Source of the DNA: Mycolicibacterium rufum
GTDB lineage: Bacteria > Actinomycetota > Actinomycetes > Mycobacteriales > Mycobacteriaceae
DNA length: 64,000 bases
Assembly (NCBI RefSeq): GCF_022374875.2
Contig: NZ_CP092427.2
Coordinates: 2,852,001 to 2,916,000, forward strand
Direction of reading: 5' to 3'
Shown here: positions 8,395-18,020 of the stretch, piece after piece
Layout of the letters: every line of letters starts with the position of its first letter
How positions within the stretch are numbered: position 1 is the stretch's first letter
Notes under the pieces: model-generated
What the model was told of the DNA's origin: nothing
Seen by the model: only the letters and a program-made list of their open reading frames with translations
Database searches by the model: none
Position numbers and translations under genes: made by a program

Positions 8395-9069
8395 TCAGGC
8401 CTGCTCACCGAACCAGAAGATCGCCGCACTGGCCGTCACGATCAGCGCCGCGAGCCCGATGATTGGCGCGACGGTGAACCGCGTCAGCGTCGCCCCGACC
8501 CCGGCGCCCACGCACATCGTGGCCACTACGCCGTAGCGCAGCTTCTCCCGCTCCCCGGTGCCGCCGGCCAGTCGGCTGTCGAAGCCGATCCCGACGATCG
8601 TCGACGTCAGCACCGTGGTGGACAACTCCTGGATGCCGAACTGGCGGGCGGTCGCGTTCTGCGCGCCGAACGCCACTGCCAGCCCCGCGATCAGGATGAG
8701 CTTGCGGTTGTCGTGGTAGTCCAGCAACCCGGCACCGGCGAGCACCGCGAGCACGGCCAACAGCAGCGCCTCGGCGCCCAGCGCGGTGACGAGCCAGCGC
8801 CGCACATGGCTGTCCAGGTGCCGTGACAGCCGGCCGCCCACGACGGTGCCCGCGACGAAGCCGACGAACGCGACGATCGCGGCGGTCAGGTCCACCCCGG
8901 AGTGCGGGACGAACCAGAACCCCAGGAAGATCACGTTGCCCGTCATGTTGGCGACGAACACGTGGCCGAGCACCAGCACGCTGACCGCGTCGATCAGACC
9001 TGTCGTGAAGGTGAGCAGCAGCAGCGCGGTCAGCGTCAGCCGGTGCGACACCGGCGAGGGGAACGGCAC
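8395..9069 (-). CDS. DUF1275 (YoaK-like) membrane protein
   Basis: A 224-residue integral membrane protein with about six hydrophobic helices. The sequence has the DUF1275 signature near the N-terminus (TTGLIDAVSVLVLGHVFVANMTGNVIFLG) and the middle motif GAQNATARQFGI. The family function is unknown. It begins 13 bp after the last mce1-associated gene on the same strand, so it may ride on the mce1 transcript. It is not part of the mce1 operon in M. tuberculosis as far as I recall. Confidence 0.88.
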   Translation of the reverse strand: MPFPSPVSHRLTLTALLLLTFTTGLIDAVSVLVLGHVFVANMTGNVIFLGFWFVPHSGVDLTAAIVAFVGFVAGTVVGGRLSRHLDSHVRRWLVTALGAEALLLAVLAVLAGAGLLDYHDNRKLILIAGLAVAFGAQNATARQFGIQELSTTVLTSTIVGIGFDSRLAGGTGEREKLRYGVVATMCVGAGVGATLTRFTVAPIIGLAALIVTASAAIFWFGEQA

Positions 9070-9081
9070 GGCCCCGCGGAT

Positions 9082-9939
9082 CTACAACTTGGGGGTGAGG
9101 TCGAACGAGGTGATGGTCGACATCCGGGTGATCAGCCACTGGCCGCCGTGCCGCGTCATCGTCAACCGGTAGGACAGGTACCGCAGCGACGGGATGTTCT
9201 TGGTGACCGGACTCGTGGCCACCGAGTTGGTGTAGACCAGCGCGGTCGCCTCGGTCGGCGTGCTCGCCGGCGACACGCTCTCCACCGCGGCGCCGACCAC
9301 CTCGGTGGTATTGGTGACCTGGGCCTGCTTGTTCGGTTCGACGATCGCGTCGATGTACTTGCGGTAGTCGTTGGCGAAGTCGCCGGAGAGGAACTTCGAC
9401 GCCCGGTCGGCCAGGGTCGGCATGTCGTCGGGGGTGTAGGTCCACAGCGCGGTGATCGCGGCCGTCGCCGTGCGCGCGATCTCGATCTTCGTGGTGTTCA
9501 GCGCCCGCTGCGCCAGGTACGGCTGCACCATCGCGCCGGCGAAGGCACTCCCGCCGACGAACAGCACCGACGCGGCCACCGCCACACCGATCGCCCGGGC
9601 GCCCGCGGGCCGGTGCGGAACGAGCACGACCTCGGCCGGAGCCTCGGCCTCGGTTTCGATGTCGGTCCCGGCCTCGGTTTCGATGTCGGTCTCGGCCCCG
9701 GTTTCGCCGTCGGCGGTCTTGGTCGGCTCGGCACTCCGTGCGGCGCGGGCCTTCTTCCCGACCGGCGTCTTCGGCTGGTCGTCGGCAGCCGGCGTCTCCT
9801 CGGCGGGCGCGGCCACCGTCCGGCGCCGGAAGAACCGGCGGCGGCGCTGCTGCGGGGCCTCCTCGAGGGTGTCGCCGGACGAGGCGACGGCCTCGTCGTC
9901 GGTGGTCAGATCACCTGAATCAGGTTGCTGATCTTCCAC
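9082..9939 (-). CDS. mam1D: Mce-associated membrane protein, Rv0178-like
   Basis: The last mce1 accessory gene. GTG at 9939 is preceded by AGGAAGGA and overlaps the upstream gene by 34 nt; the longer frame to 10065 lacks this support. The 285-residue product has a long charged N-terminus, an eight-residue acidic repeat (DIETEAGT, DIETEAEA) encoded by 24-nt tandem repeats, a membrane helix (about residues 115-140) and a C-terminal Mce-associated domain ending DLTPKL. Mam proteins are thought to stabilise or assist the Mce lipid importer at the membrane. The symbol rests on synteny with M. tuberculosis Rv0175-Rv0178. Confidence 0.85.
   Translation of the reverse strand: MEDQQPDSGDLTTDDEAVASSGDTLEEAPQQRRRRFFRRRTVAAPAEETPAADDQPKTPVGKKARAARSAEPTKTADGETGAETDIETEAGTDIETEAEAPAEVVLVPHRPAGARAIGVAVAASVLFVGGSAFAGAMVQPYLAQRALNTTKIEIARTATAAITALWTYTPDDMPTLADRASKFLSGDFANDYRKYIDAIVEPNKQAQVTNTTEVVGAAVESVSPASTPTEATALVYTNSVATSPVTKNIPSLRYLSYRLTMTRHGGQWLITRMSTITSFDLTPKL
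9646..9706 (-). repeat. 24-nt tandem repeat inside mam1D
   Basis: Two near-identical 24-nt units (9646-9669 and 9670-9693; one difference in the last three bases) are followed by a partial third (9694-9706). The unit is a multiple of three and encodes an acidic Glu/Thr/Asp octapeptide in the cytoplasmic N-terminal tail of Mam1D. Copy number could vary between strains. Confidence 0.8.
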
Positions 9940-10463
9940 TGCTGTCCTTCCTTGATCGTCGTGGCGATCCAGCGACTCCCGCTCTCGATCGTGGTCTTGC
10001 CATCGGGGGTCTTGGAGGTCACCGTCGTCGCGATCAGCACGTCGGCGCTGCCGTCGTCGTTCCACCGCTGCAGGCCCGCATCCAGCACCTCACCGGTAGT
10101 CGGCTCTGCGCGAGCTACCTGGATGAGTATGTCGTTCTCCTTCTGTTGGAAATTCTTTGCGAACTCACCGGTGGCCTGGGCAGCGATCCGGTCTGCATAG
10201 GCGTTGGCATTGAACGGGTCCAGCGTCATGTACATGGTCATGAACTCGCGGGCGTACCCTAAAGCCGCAGCTTCCTTCACCGCGTCCCGGCGATCAGACT
10301 CGTGTTCGACGAACATGAATACGCTGGCAGCGATCGCAGCTGCGGTCACCAGTGTCGCGGTAACCGTCACCAACGTCAGCCCCCAACGCCGCACTGGCAT
10401 CGGAGTCACCGTGAAGTAGTCGGTGGCGACGAAGTCGCCGTCGACCCTCCGCCTCGGACTCAC
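9906..10463 (-). CDS. mam1C: Mce-associated membrane protein, Rv0177-like
   Basis: A 185-residue protein with one N-terminal membrane helix (about residues 25-50) and an extracytoplasmic domain of the NTF2-like fold typical of Mce-associated proteins, ending QWKISNLIQVI. The chosen GTG at 10463 overlaps the TGA of the upstream gene (GTGA), the usual spacing in this operon; the frame could start earlier but would lie within that gene. By order it corresponds to Rv0177. Confidence 0.85.
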   Translation of the reverse strand: MSPRRRVDGDFVATDYFTVTPMPVRRWGLTLVTVTATLVTAAAIAASVFMFVEHESDRRDAVKEAAALGYAREFMTMYMTLDPFNANAYADRIAAQATGEFAKNFQQKENDILIQVARAEPTTGEVLDAGLQRWNDDGSADVLIATTVTSKTPDGKTTIESGSRWIATTIKEGQQWKISNLIQVI

Positions 10464-11443
10464 TGCCCCGCCGCCTGATTCATGTGTGGCTTCTTCAGTA
10501 CCGTGAGGTTGCCGACACGCCACTGACCGTCCGCCTTGCGGAAATCTACGCGTACCGTCGCCGTGATGAACTTGAGGTCCTTCGGATCGGTGCCACGCTG
10601 GCCTTGTAACGCCACTAACATCGTGGCCTCATCCGGCGTCACGGGTGGGACCGGAAGCACGGCGCTCGAGACAGCCCAGTATTCGTTGCTGGCTGCCCCA
10701 GCGTCCTGCGCCGCACGCTGCTGCGCGATCAGCTGCGGCCGGTACCCGTCGGTGGTGAGCGCCTGCGCGCGGGCAAAATCCTGCTGTATCGACTCTGCGC
10801 TGTAGCTCAACATCTGTTCCACGATCCGCGGGCCTTGTTCGGCGATTTGCGCTTTGGCTTGACTCACTGCACGTTCATGGGCGTACGTCGTGACGTATCC
10901 GAGGCTGGCCGTCCCTGCGCACAAGACGGTCGCCCCCATCAGGACACCGCCGACGAGGCGGTGGATATCGCGCGAGGGTCTCTCCACACGGCGCACCTCG
11001 GTGCGAACGAGAAGGTCGGCGAAGGTTCGTCGGCGCCGATCCCACAGCGGCCACAACCACCCGACGAAGAACGACAGCGTATCCAGCAAGTGCGCGAGCT
11101 CCCGCGCCGTCAGCCGCAGAATCCCGACCGGCTCTCCGGTGCGGCCCTGAACTGCCATCCCGATCAACGCGCGCCCCAGCGTCCAGCCGGTGAGGCTGGG
11201 CAGAACCAGTCGGTGGACCATCAGCACGCACAGTGTCAGGCCGAAGAGCGTCGTGAACAGCCAGCGCGTCCACCCGTCGGTGGGCGCGGTGAGGGCCAGG
11301 AACGCTGTCGTCGTGGCCACGCCGGCACCCGGCAAGATGTCAACGCCGAGCGACAACGCCCGCGCAGGCCAGGACGGATTCGGAGGCTGCTGCAGGATGG
11401 GCTCAGCCCTGTCGCTGACCTGAGTAAGCGGATCGGCCGTCAA
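10460..11443 (-). CDS. mam1B: RDD-domain Mce-associated membrane protein, Rv0176-like
   Basis: A 327-residue protein combining an RDD membrane domain (about residues 25-150; PARALSLGVDILPG, then WTLGRALIGMAV) with a further helix and a C-terminal Mce-associated domain (about 185-315). This fusion matches Rv0176. The start is an unusual TTG at 11443 that overlaps the preceding TGA (TTGA), suggesting translational coupling. Its likely role is as a membrane partner of the Mce1 fatty-acid/mycolic-acid importer. Confidence 0.87.
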   Translation of the reverse strand: MTADPLTQVSDRAEPILQQPPNPSWPARALSLGVDILPGAGVATTTAFLALTAPTDGWTRWLFTTLFGLTLCVLMVHRLVLPSLTGWTLGRALIGMAVQGRTGEPVGILRLTARELAHLLDTLSFFVGWLWPLWDRRRRTFADLLVRTEVRRVERPSRDIHRLVGGVLMGATVLCAGTASLGYVTTYAHERAVSQAKAQIAEQGPRIVEQMLSYSAESIQQDFARAQALTTDGYRPQLIAQQRAAQDAGAASNEYWAVSSAVLPVPPVTPDEATMLVALQGQRGTDPKDLKFITATVRVDFRKADGQWRVGNLTVLKKPHMNQAAGQ

Positions 11444-12054
11444 GATGTGACCTGATCCAATCGCGAGATCTTGTACTTCCCGTCATCTGGAGACATCCGC
11501 ACGCGAAGCCGGTAACCCTGCTCGCGGTCCTCTACCTCGGCATTCGCTACCTTGACCCGGACCGCTACGAGGAGGTCCATGGACCCGTCGCCGTTGTGAC
11601 GCTCGACCGCCGCGCGGATATCGGCCACCTGGACCGTCACGTTCGCCGCCTGGTATGCGTCCACGAGCACACTCGCGTAGAGCCCGGCTTGTACGCCGAA
11701 GTCGCCGGTTGAGCATTCGAGGATCTTCGACTGGCTAGCCGTCATGGCGGCCGTGTCCGGCGCCTGCGTGGCGGCCACGCAATCTTTCGCCGCTGCCAGC
11801 GCGGCTTCGTCGTTCGAGCTGAGAACGGCTGCGAAGTCGTTAGCGCGGTTCGCAAGGTAGCCGACCACGCCCAGTCCGGCGGTCACGGCCAGCAGCAGGC
11901 CGACAAGTGCCGCGGCGGTGCCGCGACCTAGCCTGGACGGTCTGCGTCCCGCATCCTGGGCGTCGGTCCCGGTGTCGCGATCGATCGATGCTGCCGCTGC
12001 ACGCGATTCGGCGTCTGAGGAGTTCAGCCGGCTGGTGCCAGCATCTCCTTCCAT
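11440..12054 (-). CDS. mam1A: Mce-associated protein, Rv0175-like
   Basis: A 204-residue protein starting at ATG 12054, inside the end of mceF (31-nt overlap). It has a Ser/Asp-rich N-terminus, one membrane helix (LVGLLLAVTAGLGVVGYLA) and a periplasmic Mce-associated domain. The order after mceF matches Rv0175. Translation is probably coupled to mceF and to the next gene through the overlaps at both ends. Confidence 0.83.
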   Translation of the reverse strand: MEGDAGTSRLNSSDAESRAAAASIDRDTGTDAQDAGRRPSRLGRGTAAALVGLLLAVTAGLGVVGYLANRANDFAAVLSSNDEAALAAAKDCVAATQAPDTAAMTASQSKILECSTGDFGVQAGLYASVLVDAYQAANVTVQVADIRAAVERHNGDGSMDLLVAVRVKVANAEVEDREQGYRLRVRMSPDDGKYKISRLDQVTS

Positions 12055-13595
12055 CCGTCGTCTCCTGGGTTGGTCGAGTTCGTGACGTTGTATTTGATGC
12101 CGTCGGGTCCGACGACCTCGCCTTGAGTTGGACTGTATACGGCTTGGGAGCCCGGCAGGCTCGGTGCTGGAGTGTAGACGCACGGGTTGGGTTGCTGTCC
12201 ACTGCACGACACCGAGCCCTGGCGGGGAGGCGTGATCGGGTCGCTCGTCACCATGTTGGAATTCTGTTCGGGAGGCGGCAGCTGGTCCGCCGGCAACGGG
12301 TTCATGCCGTTGTTGATCGTCGGCGCCGGCACGACCCGACCAGGATCAACGCCCTGATCGCACCGCGCTCCGGGCGCTGGGCACGACAAGATCTGATTGG
12401 GATCCCCGTACCACGGGTTGGTGCCCTGTGGGACGTAGGGTTCGTTGCTGCGGCATTCCTTGGGCGAGGCGGCCCGCTTCCCGGGAACGTCGACGCATGG
12501 GTAGTTGCGGGCGCCGCGCACGACGTTGCCCTGGTAGTCCTTGGGGATCTTGCAGTAGAGCCCCGAGGGCAGGGGGGCGGTCGATGTGTCAGCCGGGGAC
12601 CGCCATTCCGACGCGGGGAGAAATCCCGTCAGGCAGGGCGGGGGTTGGTTCAATGTCAGCGACAGGTCGAGACGTCCGCCGCTCGGATCGATACCGGAAG
12701 CCGTCTGCGCGGCCGCTGCAGCCTGAGGGAGGATGACCAAGGTCTGCTCGAGGCCCTTGTTGTAACGTTTGAGCATATCGGCGACGACTTCGACGTTGGC
12801 CAGAGTTTGCGGAAGTGTCTCGCGCACGTCGCCGAAGACCGCCGACACCTGGTCCAACGTGGGCGGCGCCTGCTGCAGACCGCTTCGAAGGGCGGCATCC
12901 TGCTGGGCGGACTGCGAGGCCAGCACATTCAAGTTGCGCGCCCACTGTTCGATGTTGTCGCCCGAGCGCACCTGGCTGTCCAGGATGGGAGCCGAATGGG
13001 CGATGATGTCGTTCACTTGAGGCAGGTTGTCCTTAAAGCCCTGTGCGATGTTGGTGGTCGAGTCGACCAGACGCTGCAGAGCGGGACCGAGACCTCCGAC
13101 CGCTTGCGACGTCTCGGTGAGCAGAGAATCGATTTTCTCCTTCGGTAGCACGGCCAGTCCCTGGTTCGCCGCGTCAAGAGCGGGTCCGACTTCGCTCGGC
13201 ACGGAGCTGACCGTGATGGTCTGGCCTGGGGAGAAGTACTGGCCCGTGTCCTCGGGAGAGACCAGGTCGAGATACTGTTCGCCGATCGCCGACACCGAAT
13301 GCACATCGGCGGAGGCATTGACCGGGATCTTGACCGAGCTGTCGATGCGCATCGTCGCCTCCGCGCCGGATTCGGTCGGTTCCACGCTCGTTACTTTGCC
13401 GATCTGCGTGCCGCGGTAGGTGACGTTCGCCGTCGGGTACAACCCGCCTGATCGCGGCAGCTGCGCTTTCAATTCGTACTGACCCACGCCCACCAGACTG
13501 GGAAGGCGAAGGTAGTAGAGGCCGAGAACGGCCAACGCGACCAGAGTCAGGACGGTGAAGATCACGAGCTGGATGCGGACGAAGCGCGTCAACAT
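12024..13595 (-). CDS. mce1F: Mce family protein MceF
   Basis: A 523-residue substrate-binding-type subunit of the Mce1 importer. An N-terminal membrane helix (about residues 8-28) precedes the MlaD/MCE domain (about 38-115; YELKAQLPRSGGLYPTANV), a long alpha-helical region and a cysteine-containing proline-rich C-terminus. The six Mce subunits form a periplasmic conduit that delivers lipids to the YrbE permease. The ATG at 13595 has an AAGGGGGGAG site just upstream. The symbol rests on operon position and order. Confidence 0.92.
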   Translation of the reverse strand: MLTRFVRIQLVIFTVLTLVALAVLGLYYLRLPSLVGVGQYELKAQLPRSGGLYPTANVTYRGTQIGKVTSVEPTESGAEATMRIDSSVKIPVNASADVHSVSAIGEQYLDLVSPEDTGQYFSPGQTITVSSVPSEVGPALDAANQGLAVLPKEKIDSLLTETSQAVGGLGPALQRLVDSTTNIAQGFKDNLPQVNDIIAHSAPILDSQVRSGDNIEQWARNLNVLASQSAQQDAALRSGLQQAPPTLDQVSAVFGDVRETLPQTLANVEVVADMLKRYNKGLEQTLVILPQAAAAAQTASGIDPSGGRLDLSLTLNQPPPCLTGFLPASEWRSPADTSTAPLPSGLYCKIPKDYQGNVVRGARNYPCVDVPGKRAASPKECRSNEPYVPQGTNPWYGDPNQILSCPAPGARCDQGVDPGRVVPAPTINNGMNPLPADQLPPPEQNSNMVTSDPITPPRQGSVSCSGQQPNPCVYTPAPSLPGSQAVYSPTQGEVVGPDGIKYNVTNSTNPGDDGWKEMLAPAG

Positions 13596-13598
13596 TCT

Positions 13599-14735
13599 TC
13601 ACTCCCCCCTTTCGACGAGTGGACCGCCCGGCACGTCATGCGGGTTGGGTGTGAACCGGACGTCGGGAATCGTCATCGTGTTCGGGTCGCGACCCCAGGC
13701 TTGTTCCAGTGCGCGCAGCGCGCCTGAGAATCCGGTTCCCGTCAACAACTCGTTGTCCAGCGTGCTGAGCGTCAGGTCGAAGGTCGCGGACAGGTTGATG
13801 TAGTCGCCCCGGATGACCTTCGGCACGTTGTCGATGTTGAACGGCGCGGTCAGCAACAGACTCAACGCACCGATGGCGTACGGCGAGGCTCTGCCGAGTT
13901 GCTTGAGCGGGCGTTGCAGATTCTTGAGGTTGGTGTTGAGATCCCCGCTCGCAGGAGCGAGCGCGTCGTCTGCGGCGCCGCTGATCCGTCCGAGTGCTTC
14001 GACAGCGTCGGCGAACAGGTCTCGGGTGTCGGCGAAATGTTTGATCAGCGGTGGGAATTCGGTCAGGACTCGGTCGAGAGTGTCGTTGCGTTGGGCGACG
14101 ATCGACAGCAGCCGGTCGGTGGCGTCGATCGCCCGCGTGATGTCGTCCCGCTGCTGGTTCAGTTCGTCGGTGAAAACGTCGAGCCGGTTCAAGAATTCGC
14201 GAATCTGGTCGGCTCGGCCGTTCAGGATGTTGTTCACCTCGGTCTGGATGGTCTCCAAATTCTGGACACCGCCGCCGGTCAAGATCGTGGCGATGCTTGC
14301 GAGCACACGCTCGGTCGTCGGGAAGGCCTCGGCGTTCGCCAACGGTATCGTGCTGCCATTTCGAAGAGGTTCCGAAGAGGGGTTGGCGGGCGGATCGAGT
14401 TGCACGTGCTGCGAGCCGAGCAAGCTGGTCTGGCCGATTCGCGCGATGGCGTTGGCAGGCAGCTTCACGCTGGAGTCGAGATCCAACGTCAAGGTGGGCA
14501 CCCAGTTCTTCAGTTCGATGGATCGCACCCGGCCGACGTAGACGTCGGCTACCCGGACCCTGCTGTTCACGTTGAGCGCGAGGGTGTCCGGCATTTGCAC
14601 GTAGACGGTCATCGCTTTCGAACCGGTGCCCGGCCCCCCTGGAAGGGGGACGTTTGCGATGCCCTTCCACGATCCGCACGCGGTCATCATCAAAGCAAGC
14701 ACAACGAGTGCGATCGCTCGACGGGCCACAGTCAT
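13599..14735 (-). CDS. mce1E: Mce family lipoprotein MceE (LprK-like)
   Basis: A 378-residue protein. The start at 14735 is preceded by GGAAGGAGG and gives a signal peptide ending in a lipobox (MMTAC, Cys20), as expected for the E subunit, the only lipoprotein of the Mce set. The MCE domain follows at about residues 45-125, and then a helical domain with repeated heptad-like segments (NGRADQIREFLNRLDVFTDE). The longer frame to 14783 would put 16 extra residues in front of the signal peptide and is unlikely. Confidence 0.92.
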   Translation of the reverse strand: MTVARRAIALVVLALMMTACGSWKGIANVPLPGGPGTGSKAMTVYVQMPDTLALNVNSRVRVADVYVGRVRSIELKNWVPTLTLDLDSSVKLPANAIARIGQTSLLGSQHVQLDPPANPSSEPLRNGSTIPLANAEAFPTTERVLASIATILTGGGVQNLETIQTEVNNILNGRADQIREFLNRLDVFTDELNQQRDDITRAIDATDRLLSIVAQRNDTLDRVLTEFPPLIKHFADTRDLFADAVEALGRISGAADDALAPASGDLNTNLKNLQRPLKQLGRASPYAIGALSLLLTAPFNIDNVPKVIRGDYINLSATFDLTLSTLDNELLTGTGFSGALRALEQAWGRDPNTMTIPDVRFTPNPHDVPGGPLVERGE

Positions 14736-14786
14736 AGCGCTGCGCCTCCTTCCGGCTCTTGATGCACGTCGTCCGCGGTCCACGAC

Positions 14787-16430
14787 TCACCCCCCCGCTT
14801 CGGCGGGAAGGAGCGGCCCTGCGGGCGCCGGTGCTGGGGGCGCACTAGCAGCCGGGCCCGTGAATGCCGTCAACGGAGACCCACCGGCGTCCCCCGGAAC
14901 GACTCCAGGAGCGGGTCCGGGTGGGGGTGCGGGCTGCGGGTACCACGGCGGCGGCAGAGGGTTGCGCTCGTCGTAGGCGTTCGGCGGGCCGGGGAGGTTT
15001 CCTCCCGGCGGTGCGCCGAAGGCCGGTGGCGCACCGGGAATCGGCGCGTCGGGTCCGCCCATGAGCTCCGCCAGCGACTCGGGGGTCAGCATGTTCGCGG
15101 TGAACGGCTGAACGTCGATGCCCTGCATGCCGGGTGCAGTCACCCATCCGGGCTCGTGATTACCGTGAGAAAACAGGGTGTCGCGCGCGAAGATGCCCGG
15201 AACGGTCGTGTCCTTGTATCCACCCGGCGGACGTAACCGGTCTTCGGAATACGCGATCTGCTTAGGCAGCGTCGCCGCCGTCGAGAACTGATTCAGCCCG
15301 AATGGCGGGAAGTTGAACTTGATCGCGTCGAGTATCGGCCCCAGGTACTGCGCGCACAGTTCGGCCGACTCCTGGTACCCAAGCCGGCTACCGGCCTGTA
15401 TGGCGCTGCACAGAAACTGCATGGGGTTGGCGAAGCTCGCGAAAGCTGCGACTTGATTGAGTGAGCCGTGCGCGGGTTGATAGATGTTCAGGAAGTTCGA
15501 TCCGAGGTTGGGAAACACATGCAACGCCGTTTCCAAACCGTCGCGCGGCTCCGGCTGCAAGATGGCGTTGGTGGCGTCAGCGAGGTTGTCGATATCCTTG
15601 ACCAGCACCGAGCCGTTTTTGTCGATGAACTGTCGCGTTGTGGCCAAGAGCGTATCGAGGTCTTTGACCGCCGTGGCCAGTTCTTGGTCGGTGTTGGTGA
15701 ACGCGTTGGTGAATTTCGCGAGATCCGTGTTCAATGCCACGAACTGTTGGTCGCTCTTGTAGAGCGCGTTGACGAACAACGCCAGGCTTTTGACCACGCT
15801 GAAGAGGTCGCCGCGTCCCTCGTTCAGCGCGAAGAGAGCCTCGGATAGTCCGGTGAGGGTGTCGTTGAGCTGCTTTCCCTTGCCCGCGAACCCATCCGCG
15901 GCCGATTCGATGATGTCACCGAAGGGCCCTTTCGGTTGCTCTGGAGTCGGACCGAGGTCGGTCAGAATGCGGTTGATGGAGTCACGCAGCTCGTCGTACT
16001 CGACGGGTACCTGTGTCCGATCTACCGGGATCACAGCGTCGTTGCCGAGTACCGGGCCGCCGGTGTACGGCGGCGAGAGCTGGATGGTGCGAGACGCCAC
16101 CAAGCTGGGGTTCAGGATCGATGCTGTCGCGTTGGCTGGCACGCTGTACTTGTTCTCGTAGTGGAAGGTCACCCTCATTTGGTTTCCGGCAGGTTCGATC
16201 TTGTCGATCGACCCCACCCGGACGCCCATGATCTGCACTTTGTCGCCTGGATACAAGGCCAGTGTCTGGGAGAAGTACGCCACGACGGTGTTCGTCGTGA
16301 GCCGCTTGTAGAGGTTCCATCCGAGGAATGCCCCGACGATCGCGATGACCAGTACAGCGATCCCAACGACGAGCGCCGTCCGCGAAACCCCGGGCACCCG
16401 GAGGTTTCGCACATTGAAAATGGTCGACAT
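14787..16430 (-). CDS. mce1D: Mce family protein MceD
   Basis: A 547-residue protein with an N-terminal membrane helix (about residues 20-42), an MCE domain (about 48-130; TLALYPGDKVQIMGVRVG), a helical needle domain and a C-terminal tail of about 90 residues rich in Pro, Gly and Ala. The tail is characteristic of the D subunit and probably reaches into the cell envelope. It lies 12 bp after mceC and 51 bp before mceE. Confidence 0.92.
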   Translation of the reverse strand: MSTIFNVRNLRVPGVSRTALVVGIAVLVIAIVGAFLGWNLYKRLTTNTVVAYFSQTLALYPGDKVQIMGVRVGSIDKIEPAGNQMRVTFHYENKYSVPANATASILNPSLVASRTIQLSPPYTGGPVLGNDAVIPVDRTQVPVEYDELRDSINRILTDLGPTPEQPKGPFGDIIESAADGFAGKGKQLNDTLTGLSEALFALNEGRGDLFSVVKSLALFVNALYKSDQQFVALNTDLAKFTNAFTNTDQELATAVKDLDTLLATTRQFIDKNGSVLVKDIDNLADATNAILQPEPRDGLETALHVFPNLGSNFLNIYQPAHGSLNQVAAFASFANPMQFLCSAIQAGSRLGYQESAELCAQYLGPILDAIKFNFPPFGLNQFSTAATLPKQIAYSEDRLRPPGGYKDTTVPGIFARDTLFSHGNHEPGWVTAPGMQGIDVQPFTANMLTPESLAELMGGPDAPIPGAPPAFGAPPGGNLPGPPNAYDERNPLPPPWYPQPAPPPGPAPGVVPGDAGGSPLTAFTGPAASAPPAPAPAGPLLPAEAGG

Positions 16431-16442
16431 AGCCTAGCCTCC

Positions 16443-18020
16443 TCAGCCTTGCGAACCCGGCGGAAGGAACGGCGGGTTGCCGGGTAGTACCGGTTGGCCC
16501 GCCGGCGCAGGTTGCGGTCCGGGCCCGGGAGGCGGCGGTGGCCCGTTCAGTGCGGGAGGCAGCGGAGCTATCCCCGGCGTGAAGTCCGGCGGCGACGGTT
16601 GCGGCGCCACCGGCACCGTCCGCGCGCCGGGCGGGCCGGGTGCCAGAGGTGCCGCGACACCCGGCACCGTGGGCGACAGTTGGCCAGGGATCGCCGCCGC
16701 GGGCACCCCGGGAGACAGTTGCGGGCCATGGGGGTTAGGCGCCGAGGTCGCAACATCGGGTGCGCCGTAGTTCGGACCGAACGGGTTGTCGCCGAACGGT
16801 CCGACAGTCAGATCCGCGCAGGGCAGCGGATTACCCGGACTGGGCAGGCCATCCGCCGGCGGAGTGTACGAGCATGGCGAACCCGGGGGCACCGCCGGGC
16901 CGGGATGTTCCGGTGTCCCCTCCAGCGGCGTGGGCGCCGGCGGCGGCGCACCATTCGGGAACCCGACGCCGTTGGGGTCCGGGAAGCGGAAGGCAGGCAG
17001 TCCCGCGTTGCGCCAGAATTCCTCAGAGTCGATGCCCCGCTTCTTGAACGCCGCATCAACGAACGGCTGCAGAATCTGGTAGGGGACCAGGTTGACGAGC
17101 AATACTTTGAAGTAGGGCCCTGACGCTACGGCTTCCCCCAGCGCTGCGGTGAACTTGCCCAACACGGACAGCGTATCGGCTAAGTCGAACTTACGTTCAA
17201 CAAGTGTGTCGCTGATCGTGCGGAGTTGTTCGAGCACGCGGTTCAAATTCGGGTTGTCGTCGATGAAGCCCTTCACTTGCTCGGAGAACGCCGAGACGCG
17301 CTCGAGCAGAGCGTTGACCGCAGCGCTCCTCTCGTTGATCGCTGCCAGCAGAGTTTGCGCGTTGACGAGGAGACGGTTGATCTGCTCGCTTCGATTGCCC
17401 AGAACGCCGGCGACCTTGTTGGCGTTCGCGAGGAGCTTCCTGACCTGGTCGTCGCGTTTGCCGATGGTGTCAGAGAATCGGGCGACGCCATCGAGGGCTG
17501 CGCTCAAGTGTGGAGATGTCTGGTCGATCGTCTCCGATAGGACATTCAGCGAGCGCTTCACCGTCTGGGTGTCCCATCCCGATGATGCTTTCGTGACGTC
17601 GAAGAACGCATCATAAATCTGGTAGGGCGTGGACGTCTGACCGAGAGGTAGCACGTCGTTGGCACGTAAAGGCGTGGTCCCGCGAGGCTCGATCTCCAGA
17701 TTACGGCGACCGAGGATGGTGTCGGTGCGAATCGCGGCACGGCTCTGGGCACCGATTTCGGTTCCGCCGAGCGAGTACCCGATGACCACCTTGTCGCCCT
17801 CGATCCGCGTCGACCTCACCTGCCCGACATCGACTCCGGCGATCCGCACCTTGTCACCGGGGTTCAGCCCTCCGGTATCCGAGAACTGCGCATAGTAGGT
17901 CGGCGTCGCGAACAACATCGGCACGCTGGCGAAGCTTTGTCCCACTCCGATGACGACGACCAGGAGGATGATGCCCATCAACCCGCTGCGGACTCGATTA
18001 GATCCTTCGAGGACTCTCAT
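16443..18020 (-). CDS. mce1C: Mce family protein MceC
   Basis: A 525-residue protein. ATG at 18020 overlaps the mceB stop (ATGA) and is preferred over the in-frame ATG four codons earlier. It has a membrane helix (about residues 12-35), an MCE domain (about 40-120; GGLNPGDKVRIAGVDVG) and helical repeats. A proline-rich C-terminal third includes a run of prolines near the end. Confidence 0.92.
   Translation of the reverse strand: MRVLEGSNRVRSGLMGIILLVVVIGVGQSFASVPMLFATPTYYAQFSDTGGLNPGDKVRIAGVDVGQVRSTRIEGDKVVIGYSLGGTEIGAQSRAAIRTDTILGRRNLEIEPRGTTPLRANDVLPLGQTSTPYQIYDAFFDVTKASSGWDTQTVKRSLNVLSETIDQTSPHLSAALDGVARFSDTIGKRDDQVRKLLANANKVAGVLGNRSEQINRLLVNAQTLLAAINERSAAVNALLERVSAFSEQVKGFIDDNPNLNRVLEQLRTISDTLVERKFDLADTLSVLGKFTAALGEAVASGPYFKVLLVNLVPYQILQPFVDAAFKKRGIDSEEFWRNAGLPAFRFPDPNGVGFPNGAPPPAPTPLEGTPEHPGPAVPPGSPCSYTPPADGLPSPGNPLPCADLTVGPFGDNPFGPNYGAPDVATSAPNPHGPQLSPGVPAAAIPGQLSPTVPGVAAPLAPGPPGARTVPVAPQPSPPDFTPGIAPLPPALNGPPPPPGPGPQPAPAGQPVLPGNPPFLPPGSQG

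Noticed and set aside
14790..15030. Repetitive proline/glycine-coding DNA in mceD (and mceC near 16450-16650) as a possible repeat array
   Set aside because: It has no constant unit or spacer; it is the disordered C-terminal tail expected of these Mce subunits.
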